NCBI GenBank assembly: GCA_036245525.1
Contig: BTPG01000007.1
Location: 126,569,828 to 126,633,827, forward strand
Reading direction: 5' to 3'
DNA from: Semisulcospira habei
Lineage: Eukaryota; Mollusca; Gastropoda; Semisulcospiridae
Length of the DNA: 64,000 bases
Part shown: positions 26,901 to 35,649 of the stretch, in pieces
Layout: every line of letters starts with the position of its first letter
How positions within the stretch are numbered: the stretch's first letter is position 1
Made by a program: the position numbers and the translations under genes
Notes under the pieces: generated by a model
Database searches by the model: none
What the model was told of the DNA's origin: nothing
Seen by the model: the letters and a program-made list of their open reading frames with translations, nothing else

Positions 26901-26977
26901 TTATGACAGACTTGCACCAACGCCGACTTTTTTAAGCGCGACTTTTTTATGTTTTGTTTTCTTGGGGATGGGAGGGT
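26901..26977 (+). repeat. Direct repeat, second copy (LINE 3' UTR)
   Basis: Near-identical to 25677-25753. Its position after the stop codon of the LINE frame suggests it is the LINE 3' UTR, and that the upstream copy is from a second insertion or a duplication. Confidence 0.75.
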
Positions 26978-26979
26978 GT

Positions 26980-27430
26980 GGGGGGTCAGGGGTGGGGGGG
27001 TGGGGTGGTGGTGGTTATTTTTGTGCAGGGGCGAGTCTTGGGGAAGGGTGTTTCTAGGGCTTAATAAATAAATTAAAAATAATAATAATGCAGCGTAATT
27101 TTTCTTTCCTGGGAGTTCCCAGAAAGGGAAAATTACGCAGCATTTTTTTTTTTTTTTTTTTTGGGGGGGAGGGGGGGTGTGCCCCCCCTCCCCCCCCCCC
27201 CAATAACCTCTGAATAATGGTCTCCAAGTGATCTGCTCCAGAGTTAGCTTTGATTGCAATGTTGTCTTGCATTAACTAAGACTTTTCTACCTCTTTTTCC
27301 CCCACTGAAACAATGAAAGTATCTATTAGGCACTGATAACAGAGGTCTCCTACTGCCCCTGGAACTCGACTGCACACGAAGATGTCAGAAAAACAGCAAA
27401 GAAATCTTTCATTTTACAACATTCTAACTT
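26980..27430. other. Unassigned sequence with a small hairpin and T/G/C tracts
   Basis: A 50-bp imperfect palindrome ('gcagcgtaattttt...aaaattacgcagc') lies at 27090-27142, followed by T, G and C tracts (27143-27202). Confidence 0.45.
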
Positions 27431-27431
27431 G

Positions 27432-27935
27432 TTAACCCTTTGCGTGTTGGTAGCAGTTTTTGTTGAAATGATTCCTGTTTGAATCATTGATTGATTGATT
27501 GTACACTGCTTAACGTCCCGACAGAAACAAGGCTTTCTCAGGACGTGCCTGCACTGCTTGTGAAAAAAAAATAAATAAATAAACAGAACATTGAATGTAT
27601 GTCGCCAGCCGGTCAAATACGTTAAATAAACCTAACACAAGGGGCTAAATAAAGCTAAGACCATTTAGCAACACACATCCAATATCAAGAGCTACTGGCA
27701 GTGCAGACAGTAGGGAGAGTTTTAAAAAGGCAAATACAGGTGAATGGACAAAGGGTAGACAGAAACACATGCCCCAGAATAGAGAGAAAAACCCACCCTG
27801 TGGGGCTGACCAGGGTGACCCTGGGAACTAAAAAATACCTAACCCCACCCAAGTCCCCCAGGGCAGACCCGGGTGGGGGTGTTTGAATCATAGCGACAAA
27901 AACCACTACCGACATTCAAAGGGTTCAGTTAAAGT
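27432..27935. repeat. Palindromic TTAACCCTTTG element split by a SINE
   Basis: 'ttaaccctttgcgtgttggt' with 'agcagtttttgttg' (27432-27466) is the inverted partner of 'cgacaaaaaccactaccgac' with 'attcaaagggtt' (27893-27927). The SINE at 27488-27879 sits at the centre. A related end is at 55045-55083. Confidence 0.55.
27488..27879 (-). mobile_element. SINE family A, copy 1
   Basis: It is flanked by a perfect 12-bp target-site duplication, TGTTTGAATCAT (27476-27487 and 27880-27891). On the minus strand it begins CCCCCACCCGGGTCTGCCCT and ends with CGTTAAGCAGTGTACAATCA and an (AATC)n tail. It is nearly identical to copies at 29758, 31653 and 63157. No clear tRNA-like promoter was recognised, so the promoter type is open. 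Confidence 0.85.
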
Positions 27936-28324
27936 TCGCCCATTTTTCCAGCATCATTGCGAACCCTTTTTGCCTGGAGCACGCCGCTTTAATGACAGGC
28001 GACATTTTTTGCCTTTCACTTCTCTTTACAGAGCATACGTCTTTTCAGACCACGTTTTTCTTCAAGTACGAAAGGTGGACTGTAGTTTCTTTCGAACAGA
28101 TTTTCCTGTATTAGACTCCAATAAAAACTCTTTTGATAAGAATTGTGAAAGGCATGAGAATTGATAAAAGCAGCTGATGTTGGTTGTCTTTAATAATGTC
28201 AGTCACACACATACACACACACACGCACACATGCACACACACACAAACAGGCTAAAAACATACATTCAACAATCAAGACAATTCATGAGATAGAATTTTT
28301 TTATAATTTCCATCACCTATGTAC

Positions 28325-28752
28325 ATTAACTAATAATAATAATAATACCGTTATTATATAGGCGCTTTTTCTCAATTTTGGGGAAATCGACTCAAAGCGC
28401 CGCGCCTGAAACCCAACACACACACTGACTCACGAAACAGACACGGATTTACGCCATTTAAGACAAACACAGTACAAGACAAACGAAGGGCCAGTCAGCT
28501 ACTGAAGTTACAGAGATTTTTTGATCGCTTGTATTTGAAATTTGTAAAGTGGCCTGAGACCGGTACCAAAGTGTGGGGGTGGGGGGGGGGTGGAAGAACC
28601 GGAGTACCCGGAGAAAGAACCCCCGACGGTCCGCCCGAATTAACGGTGACACTTACCAGAGGAGAAAAGTCCAACGCAGGAACCCGGTATCGAACCTCGC
28701 ACCTTTGGCATTGGTGGCAGGCGCCTTAACCACTGCGCCACGGACCGCCCAT
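28325..28752 (-). mobile_element. tRNA-derived SINE, copy 1
   Basis: Read on the minus strand, a tRNA-like head contains A box TGGCGCAGTGG (28740-28730) and B box GGTTCGATACC (28695-28685). A body follows that matches the copy at 39598-40018, then a 3' part reading 'ggcgctttgagtcgat' and 'gcgcctatataataacgg' with an ATT-repeat tail (28343-28329). The tail resembles the 3' end of the L2/CR1-like LINE at 6205. Confidence 0.85.
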
Positions 28753-28763
28753 GCACATGCTGA

Positions 28764-28968
28764 CTTAACCCCAAGGCTGCATCCCCAAATTTTGGAGGTG
28801 TGGTCTAACAACTATGTACCAGGTGCAGGAGATGGATAGACCTAATTCAAGGGTAGCGCCAGATTAGCTTGGCGCCTGTCGGCGCCAAGCTAACCTGGCA
28901 CTACCCTTGATTTATCATAGTCGACACATCTCCTGCTGTAGTGCATGGGGGCTATATGGGCTACCTGA
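28764..28968. mobile_element. Foldback MITE, type 1
   Basis: Arms run from 'ttaaccccaaggctgcat' to 'gggggctatatgggct'. The centre is 'agcttggcgcctgtcggcgccaagct'-like, flanked by 'aattcaagggtagcgccag' and 'ctggcactacccttgattta', with 'gcaggagatggat' and its inverse outside that. It is a near-palindrome of about 205 bp without coding capacity. Confidence 0.75.
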
Positions 28969-29184
28969 TTAAACACCTTGACTGACTTCACTTACAACAA
29001 ACATTTCATGGTTTTTACAAAAAATTACTTTCGTTACTTTAATTTGGACAGTAAGTACAATTTGTGTTTAAGAAAATGCTAGTTGCACTTGCGCAACACA
29101 TACAGACAGATATGATATTGACAGGTACCTTCAACTTTGAGTACAGTTTTCTCTATTACAAGCACATACACACACACACACCAA

Positions 29185-29360
29185 CTATACTGAAACATAA
29201 TACACTTCTCCCCTTCATTTACCATCAAATGAAAAAAAAGATTTAACCGATTTAACTCCATGGCTGCATTTTCCAAATTTCGAGGTGTCACATAATGACT
29301 ATGTAACTTTTGCAGGAGATGGATCGACTATAATAATTCAAGGGTAGTGCCTGATTAGCT
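29185..29360 (+). repeat. Segmental duplication 'a', first copy
   Basis: 'ctgaaacataatacacttct' through 'caagggtagtgcctgatt' recurs at 30641-30813, including the left half of a foldback MITE plus about 60 bp of flank. Confidence 0.8.
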
Positions 29361-29457
29361 TGGCGCCACCAGGTGCCAAGCTACTCTGGACTACACTTGA
29401 AGTATTTTGGTTGATCCATCTCCAAGATCCTGCTGTAGTGTTGAGGGTAAATGGGTT
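29250..29457. mobile_element. Foldback MITE, type 1
   Basis: Left arm 'tttaactccatggctgcatt', core 'agcttggcgccaccaggtgccaagct', right arm 'ggttgatccatctcc' and 'gagggtaaatggg'. More diverged than its neighbours. Confidence 0.7.
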
Positions 29458-29565
29458 CCAAAAAAAAGGAGAGTACCCAGTAAGCACAAGCTCCCTGGGC
29501 TGACGTCAGCCTCATGTCCCTCTGCCCACAGAATATTTTTTCAACAAGTATTAGCCGTTTGGCTG

Positions 29566-29744
29566 TTCTTTTTGAGAATGCAAATGATCGTCTTATTCTA
29601 TACCTGCGTATTTCTCTGTGGGCTGGCGATTGGGTGCCTGATAGGCGGGGGCAGGGGATCTGTTTGTCTGTCCAGCGCTGAGTGATTCCCCTTGGTTTGT
29701 GTACAATTCTGCCAGTGCTAGCCTCACCTATCTGGTTTGTGAGT
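29566..29744 (+). repeat. Segmental duplication 'b', first copy
   Basis: 179 bp from 'ttctttttgagaatgcaaat' to 'atctggtttgtgagt' repeated at 30333-30511 with very few differences. Confidence 0.85.
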
Positions 29745-29757
29745 ATCTATAACTCGA

Positions 29758-30144
29758 TTGATTGATTGATTGTACATTGCTTAACGTCCCGACAGCAAAA
29801 TGGCTTTCTCAGGACGTGCCTGCACTGCTTGTGAAAAAAAAACTAAACAGAAAATTGAATGTATGTCGCCAGCCGGTCAAATACGTTAAATAAACCTACA
29901 ACATGGGGCCTAAATAAAGCTAAGACCATTTAGCAACACACATCCAATATCAAGAGCTACAGGCAGTGCAGACAGTATGGAGAGTTTTAAAAAGGCAAAT
30001 ACAGGTGAATGGACAAAGGGTAGACAGAAACACATGCCCCAGAATAGAGAGAAAAACCCACCCTGTGGGGCTGACCAGGGTGACCCTGGGAACTAAAAAA
30101 TACCTAACCCCACCCAAGTCCCCCAAGGCAGACCCGGGTGGGGT
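29758..30144 (-). mobile_element. SINE family A, copy 2
   Basis: Perfect 14-bp target-site duplication TATCTATAACTCGA at 29744-29757 and 30145-30158. Same structure as copy 1, with the (AATC)n tail at its plus-strand left end. Confidence 0.9.
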
Positions 30145-30332
30145 TATCTATAACTCGAGGCAAATTTGTATCGTTACATTGTTGTGTAATGTTCTGTGCA
30201 TCTACTGTGGGTTATCAGGGTATTTACCCGACCACATATAGTAATGCACCTTCGTGTTTGTGTATGTATGTTTCTCCTGCCTACTTCCTAAGTTCTGGAG
30301 AAAGACATGGGTTATATAAGAGACCTGATGCA

Positions 30333-30511
30333 TTCTTTTTGAGAATGCAAATGATCGTCTTATTCTATACCTGCGTATTTCTCTGTGGGCTGGCGATTGG
30401 GTGCCTGATAGGCGGGGACAGGGGATCTAACTGTCTGTCCAGCGCTGAGTGATTCCCCTTGGTTTGTGTACAATTCTGCCAGCGCTAGCCTCACCTATCT
30501 GGTTTGTGAGT
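30333..30511 (+). repeat. Segmental duplication 'b', second copy
   Basis: Matches 29566-29744. In this pair the order relative to block 'a' is reversed (a-b on the left, b-a on the right). Confidence 0.85.
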
Positions 30512-30640
30512 GTCAGTAGAGGTTTTTGTTGTGATAATTCCTGCAGGAACAATTGTAATAAAAACTGCTACCTCTAGGTAAAGGATTACATTTTCAATGT
30601 GAGTTTTCTTCTCAAAATGAAAATAAAAAGAAAAAAATTC

Positions 30641-30813
30641 TGAAACATAATACACTTCTCCCCTTCATTTACCATCAAATTTTAATGAAAAAAAAAGTTT
30701 AACCGATTTAACTCCATGGCTGCATTTTCCAAATTTCGAGTGTCACATAATGACTATGTAACTTTTGCAGGAGATGGATCGACTATAATAATTCAAGGGT
30801 AGTGCCTGATTTA
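30641..30813 (+). repeat. Segmental duplication 'a', second copy
   Basis: Matches 29185-29360 and is cut off by a C-rich tract at 30814-30852. Confidence 0.8.
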
Positions 30814-30869
30814 CCCCCCCCCCCCCCACCCCCCACCCCCACCCCCACCCCCTAGCAAGCAAACAAACG

Positions 30870-31255
30870 GTGTAGATGTGTCCATTGTTCTTGACAAGGA
30901 TTACATGTCGGTGATAAAATGAAGTTTTCCAAATAACGTATAGTCTTTGGAGTATACAAATATATAGCAGTATCAGTTTTAAGTACCCACTGTAAATAAG
31001 AGATCACCTGTCATTAAAGACCATCATTTACTCCCCCCCCCCCCCTCCCCACACACACACACACACAGCAAACAGTGTAGAATTGTTCATTGTTCTTGAC
31101 AAGAATTACATGTCTGTCATAAAATGAAGTTTTCCAAATAATGTATATAGTCTTTGGAGTAGCCAAATATACATACCGGGTAGAAATTCAGCAGTACCTG
31201 TTTTGAGTACCAACTGTAAAAAGAGATCACCTGTCATTAAAGACCATCATTTAGG
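30870..31255 (+). repeat. Tandem duplication of a 160-180 bp unit
   Basis: 'ttacatgtcggtgataaaat' to 'tcattaaagaccatcattta' (30900-31032) is repeated at 31105-31254 as 'ttacatgtctgtcataaaat' to 'gaccatcattta'. A C/CA-rich tract separates the units. Confidence 0.75.
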
Positions 31256-31292
31256 TGGCTGTAGCCACCTAAATGATGGTCTTTAATGACAG
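31231..31292. repeat. Perfect palindrome, 30-bp arms
   Basis: The 30-bp arms 31231-31260 and 31263-31292 are exact reverse complements around a 2-bp loop (GT). The left arm is the end of the duplicated unit at 31105-31254. Confidence 0.9.
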
Positions 31293-31299
31293 TTAACAC

Positions 31300-31580
31300 T
31301 TTTAAGACTTCTTCAGTTCTTGAGAGAGACACTGCACCAGTCTTTTAAGGCCACTGTTCTCAAATTTTCCAAAAGGTGGTCGCTCAAAACAGGTTCTACT
31401 GTATTCAGTCCTGGTCAGAATCGACCCTTCGCTGGACTCCAAAATGCAAAAGGCATTAGATCATCATTCCAGCCCGCACATACAGAGGCCCATGACACTA
31501 CATGCCTCTTGCTAACAACATTCACGGATAATCTGTGATGGTTTGAAACATACCACTTTCAGTCTGTGGGAGTAGAGGGA
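31300..31580. other. Unassigned sequence
   Basis: A 72-codon frame (31320-31538) was not recognised. Confidence 0.35.
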
Positions 31581-32171
31581 TTAACCCATATCATACCGAG
31601 GCTAAAAGCTTCAAATTTGTACACTGCCATATATGCAAGCTACATTATAGTACCCGGGTCTGCCCTGGGGGACTTGGGTGGGGTTAACTACGTTTTAGTT
31701 CCCAGGGTCACCCTGGTCAGCCCCACAGGGTGGGTTTTCCCCTCAATTCTGGGGCATGTGTTTCTGTCTTGGTCCATTCACCTGTATTTTCCTTTTTTAA
31801 ACTCTCCCTGCTGTCTGCGCTGCCTGCAGCTCTTGATATTGGATGTGTGCTGCTAAAATAATGGTCTTAGGTTTATTTAGCGTATTAGCTGGTTGGCGAC
31901 ATACATTCAACATTCTGTTTAGGTTTTTTTTCATAAGCAGTGAAGGCACATCCTGAGAAAGTCTTGTTGCTGTCGAGACGTTAAGCAATGCACATCAAAC
32001 CAACCAACATTATAGTACTTACAGATAAGGATATAGACCAATGGCTTTAGTTCCAGCGTGGTGCCAGAATAGCTTGGCGCCTACAGGCGCCAAGCTATTC
32101 TGGCACTACCCTTGAACTATTTTAGTCGAACGTATTTCACACACTGGTGTATTCCAAATGACAAGGGTTAA
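31581..32171. mobile_element. Foldback MITE type 2, split by SINE
   Basis: Left end 'aacccatatcataccgaggc', core 'agcttggcgcctacaggcgccaagct', right end 'tattccaaatgacaagggtt'. Without the inserted SINE it aligns along its length with 54672-54889 and, inverted, with 39270-39478. Confidence 0.75.
31653..32006 (+). mobile_element. SINE family A, copy 3
   Basis: Opposite orientation to the other three copies. Target-site duplication ACATTATAGTA (31642-31652 and 32007-32017). It starts CCCGGGTCTGCCCTGGGGGA and ends GACGTTAAGCAATGCACATC plus a short CAAACCAACC tail. It is the most diverged of the four and is inserted in a foldback MITE. Confidence 0.85.
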
Positions 32172-32174
32172 AAA

Positions 32175-32489
32175 GCCAAAGTCTATAGAAGTCGACAAGA
32201 AAACCAATGAGATAATGAGAAGTCCCGATTTGCCTTTTCGTCGCTAGGAGGCAGTATTCTTGCTGTAGTGCAGCTGCTTCACAGTACTCTTGTTAAGCAG
32301 ATTTCACACCATATGATGATTGGTGAACTACAATTAACTGTAAGCTACACAGTTCTATTGTGTAACTATTCAGTGTTTTAATTATTCTCACTTTTGTGCA
32401 TACGGCCAGTAGTACAGTGAACAGTTCGGATCGCTGCACGCACATGGGGGCTGAGGCTGAAGAAAATAATACAGTCCCTTACACTAGAC
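32175..32489. other. Unassigned sequence
   Basis: No coding or repeat feature was recognised. Confidence 0.35.
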
Positions 32490-32697
32490 CCTTTTAGCCC
32501 CGGGACCCTGCAGCAGGAGATGGATTGATCATGATAATTCAAGGGTAGTGCCAGATGACCTTGGCACCTGAAGGCGCCAAGCTCATCTGGCAGTACCCTT
32601 GACTTATCATGATCAATCCAACTCATACAACTGGTACATAGTCATTAGGCAACACCTCCAAAATTTGATAAATGGACCTTGGGGCTAAAGGGGTTAA
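32490..32697. mobile_element. Foldback MITE, type 1, inverted
   Basis: 'cttttagccccgggaccctg' at one end and 'accttggggctaaagggg' at the other. The core is 'aaggcgccaagctcatctgg' with the reciprocal left arm. Confidence 0.75.
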
Positions 32698-32699
32698 GT

Positions 32700-33425
32700 C
32701 AAACCTGCAGGGGAATTTTTGGGTTCAACTTATCAGTCATACGGATCAGTCAAATTTTTCACAGAGTTGTTCAACTTAAGCGTTTTTTTTTTTTTCTACG
32801 GCCCAAAATTATGTTCATAACACAACATTCTTCTAGAATAAGATGAGGATTTCATCCCAATGTCTACCATATCGTTTGGAGCTCACATGCGTTTATCTTT
32901 TAGGAACATTCAGAATCAGAGTTGTTCATATTTTTAGGCTTATTATGCTGATATATATTTCCCTCCTCTCCAAGCCAACCTCTGATCAACATACACGTCG
33001 GCGCACACAATTAAAGATGGACGCATGGCACTTCCACCATTAGTATGCTCTGTGGGCTCATGTAGCGACAGGAACCCATCTTCTTCTACTCTAACCCACC
33101 CTCTGATCCACACACACTGGCACACAGATATAAAGACGGATACACGGCGATTCCCGCCATTCACAACCTCTGTGGTCTGGCGTAGCATAGCTATTCTGAA
33201 GAGTGACGACTCAATGTTTTACGTCACTCATCGCAGTATTAACATTTGACGTATTAGAAGATCAAGCTTTGCAATTTTCTTGTTGATTTTTACTCCTAGG
33301 GCTTACGTGTCACAATGTGACATAATCCTACCCCAGGGCCGGGACAAACAGCAGACTTATAAATGCAAACACTGTTTATAAAAAATCATGCGGGTATTAA
33401 TGAGAAGATAGTTTTTTTCGTAAAA
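32700..33425. other. Unassigned sequence
   Basis: A fragment 'tgtctaccatatcgtttgga' to 'tttatcttttaggaacattc' (32860-32916) is the inverse of 3937-4000. Two similar 'cctctgatcaacatacac'-like and 'cctctgatccacacacac'-like units lie at 32985 and 33103. No gene was seen. Confidence 0.4.
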
Positions 33426-33428
33426 GAA

Positions 33429-33512
33429 AGGTTAAGCTCATCTGGCAGCACCCTTAAATTATCATGATTAATCCATCTTCTGCTGCAGGGTCCTGGGGCT
33501 AAAAGGGTGAAG
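33429..33512. repeat. Foldback MITE, right half
   Basis: 'aagctcatctggcagcaccc' to 'tcctggggctaaaagggt', just downstream of the 3' end of the first SOCS-box gene. The left arm is missing. Confidence 0.65.
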
Positions 33513-33550
33513 CATCGTCGACTGTACATGTACATGGAATTCCTCTTTAT

Positions 33551-35365
33551 CTATGGAAACAACACATCATAGAACAGGACCTTGTGAACCATGTGCAAGG
33601 GCAAACCCAGATTCAGTGCCCTGTGCTTTCGGTCACCACGGCAACCAATGTGATGCGACACAGTCAGGACGCACAACTCCTGCAGACTGCGAGGGTTACT
33701 GGCGGCTGTGTCAAGGTAATCAAGCAGATCCGTCTGTTGCTTTGACTCGAGGGTGACTCGCAGTTTTACATCCTGTGTCAGTCTGTACACCTGAGCATTG
33801 CACGTGGCCCCAGTTCTGTACAACATCTGTGTGAGCTCGAAGTTTCTGGATCTTACGGCTGTCTCCAGAGGTGACATAGATTTTGCAACTTTGAAGGGGT
33901 CCCAGTAACCATCAGTGGTTTGAGCTGAATGTGTTGAAAGGCCAGCTTCAATGCATTTCCTCAACATGATGTCATAGGCATGCGCTGCTTTTCTGCTACT
34001 TGCTGGCTGCCTTCCTTGAGATTGTGAGCTGTACTGAGATAAATACGTGACAATGGTGTTAAACACTGGGCCCATGTGTGAGTACCATACACAAGCTTGA
34101 GACAGATCAACACAGTCTTTTGCCAGGAATGTGCAAAACAAGGCAGTCTCACAGTGCTCCAGTATGTAGAACAAAACATCGGCTACTAGGACGGTTGTAT
34201 CAGAGCACATGTTCAGCAGTTTTTCCACCATAAAATTTGGTCCTGGACTGAAACATCTGTCTGCAGCTCTTCGCAAGACATTGCTCACCACAGCCTGAAA
34301 ATGGCGACCTGCGTGGGGACCAGGCAACTGATTCAACATTTCCATGACAAGGCAGTAGTGATCACGATCCAGCAGAACTGTGAAAAATGCCTCCATGTCT
34401 CCGGTCTTGTCAAACTCTCTCAAAGCCAGCTTTCTGGCCTCTTTCAAGTCACCTGCCCACACAGCCACATATGCTCCTGCCATGAACAGATGGTTATTTT
34501 TGCACTCTTCTATAAACTGTGACAAAGTTTGTTTGTCAGAGCCACATTCCTTGTGCGTACAGTGCATCATATCAAGAACTGCTTCCCTGTACACGTCCTT
34601 TGGGGGTGTCAGGTTTCTCAAACAGTTTTGAAGCATACTGCCAGCACTTCTGAAGGCTTTGGCTGATAATGCCGCTTTAAACAGCTCATCATCAGTGTCA
34701 AGGCCATCACAAGAGGTACCCTGTTCTTGTAAGTCCCATGCAAGTTCCCATTTACCCAAACGAGCTGCCAACGCAAGAGCATACTTCTGACAAACACTAT
34801 CCTTGTCAGCTTGCAACACTTCCATGAGCTCATCAAGCTGTTCAGATGGAACACGGGGTAGAGTGTCCCCAGACAATAATATGTACGCATGGTCCTTGAT
34901 ACCCAAATCATGAAAAGCTTTCTGGTGAGTCGCTCTGTTGTCTGTCTCCTGCATGAGTTCCCTGAAACACCTTTTCTTGGTATTCACACAAACTGACCTA
35001 CTTGACAGAATGCACACAAGGAGATCTACAGCAAGCTCCAAATCATGGAAACCTTCTCGTATAATAAAATTAAACATTTTATGGATGAAATGATGAAATG
35101 TGTCTCCATTTGACATGGCCATCAAGCAGTCAACCACCTTTTTGTCCACTGCCATAACGCCGCTGATGAATAATTGCAGTAGGAAATGCCAGGACTTGCT
35201 GTCAACAGCCTTCTCCACAACCTGCATTGTTAAACTATCATATGTCGAACATTCAAGATAGATGGCAAAGTCCTTGGCTGCTCTCTTTTGTTCTTTGTAA
35301 GATCCACCCATGGCATTCTGAAAAATTTTCTCCATCTTTGAATTTAGTTTTATCTGGGAAGCCAT
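33551..35365 (-). CDS. SOCS-box protein, paralogue 1 (604 aa)
   Basis: A single uninterrupted frame of 604 codons. The start is chosen because ACCATGG matches the Kozak context and the family-wide M-G-G/F-A-x-Y-L region follows within 20-40 residues. The C-terminus carries a SOCS box at residues 557-604. Its BC box SLQELCVLTV (560-569) fits [APST]LxxxCxxx[AILV], the Elongin-C contact. The Cul5-box position reads LPLH, not the usual LPxP. Residues 498-523 (SPLETAVRSRNFELTQMLYR plus TGATCN) look like one degenerate ankyrin repeat. Residues 1 to about 490 appear all-helical and match no family I recognise, but share blocks with the genes at 47310 and 55635: GKWELAWDLQ, MLQNC and an EECKNNHLFMAGAYVAVWAG motif. 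No signal peptide or membrane segment was seen, so it is probably cytosolic. Inferred role: substrate adaptor of an Elongin B/C-Cullin ubiquitin ligase. Substrate unknown. Confidence 0.88.
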   Translation of the reverse strand: MASQIKLNSKMEKIFQNAMGGSYKEQKRAAKDFAIYLECSTYDSLTMQVVEKAVDSKSWHFLLQLFISGVMAVDKKVVDCLMAMSNGDTFHHFIHKMFNFIIREGFHDLELAVDLLVCILSSRSVCVNTKKRCFRELMQETDNRATHQKAFHDLGIKDHAYILLSGDTLPRVPSEQLDELMEVLQADKDSVCQKYALALAARLGKWELAWDLQEQGTSCDGLDTDDELFKAALSAKAFRSAGSMLQNCLRNLTPPKDVYREAVLDMMHCTHKECGSDKQTLSQFIEECKNNHLFMAGAYVAVWAGDLKEARKLALREFDKTGDMEAFFTVLLDRDHYCLVMEMLNQLPGPHAGRHFQAVVSNVLRRAADRCFSPGPNFMVEKLLNMCSDTTVLVADVLFYILEHCETALFCTFLAKDCVDLSQACVWYSHMGPVFNTIVTYLSQYSSQSQGRQPASSRKAAHAYDIMLRKCIEAGLSTHSAQTTDGYWDPFKVAKSMSPLETAVRSRNFELTQMLYRTGATCNAQVYRLTQDVKLRVTLESKQQTDLLDYLDTAASNPRSLQELCVLTVSHHIGCRGDRKHRALNLGLPLHMVHKVLFYDVLFP

Positions 35366-35649
35366 GGTTAAATTTGGATGTAAGTTTTGAATGAATTACG
35401 TCATCAGAATTAAATAGGTGGTGTTATAAGGTCTGTACGCCGTAGATAAGTACATGTACCAGGTGTACCTTCAAGCTACATGTACATGTTATGTACAACA
35501 CTCTGCTGTCTTGTCACTTCAGCTGCCTGAGTCTTCTGCTGCAGCCACTCCATGGGGTTACTGCTACCTGAAAGAAAGTACCAGTAACATTTATAACATC
35601 TGTCAGCTAATCCACAATAATAAACAAGATGAGATGAACCATAACCCAC
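35366..35649. other. Upstream region of SOCS-box gene 1
   Basis: No TATA box was recognised. On the minus strand GGTACTTTCTTTCAG|GTAGC (about 35590-35572) could be a 3' splice site of a 5'-UTR intron, but this is weak. Confidence 0.3.

Noticed and set aside
27685..27915. Minus-strand ORFs repeated at 27685, 31566 and 63342
   Set aside because: The similarity between them is due to the SINE family A sequence, not a protein-coding gene.
28685..28740. tRNA-like A and B boxes as a real tRNA gene
   Set aside because: They form the head of a SINE, the same head recurs at 39953-40007, and no complete cloverleaf with anticodon arm was evident.
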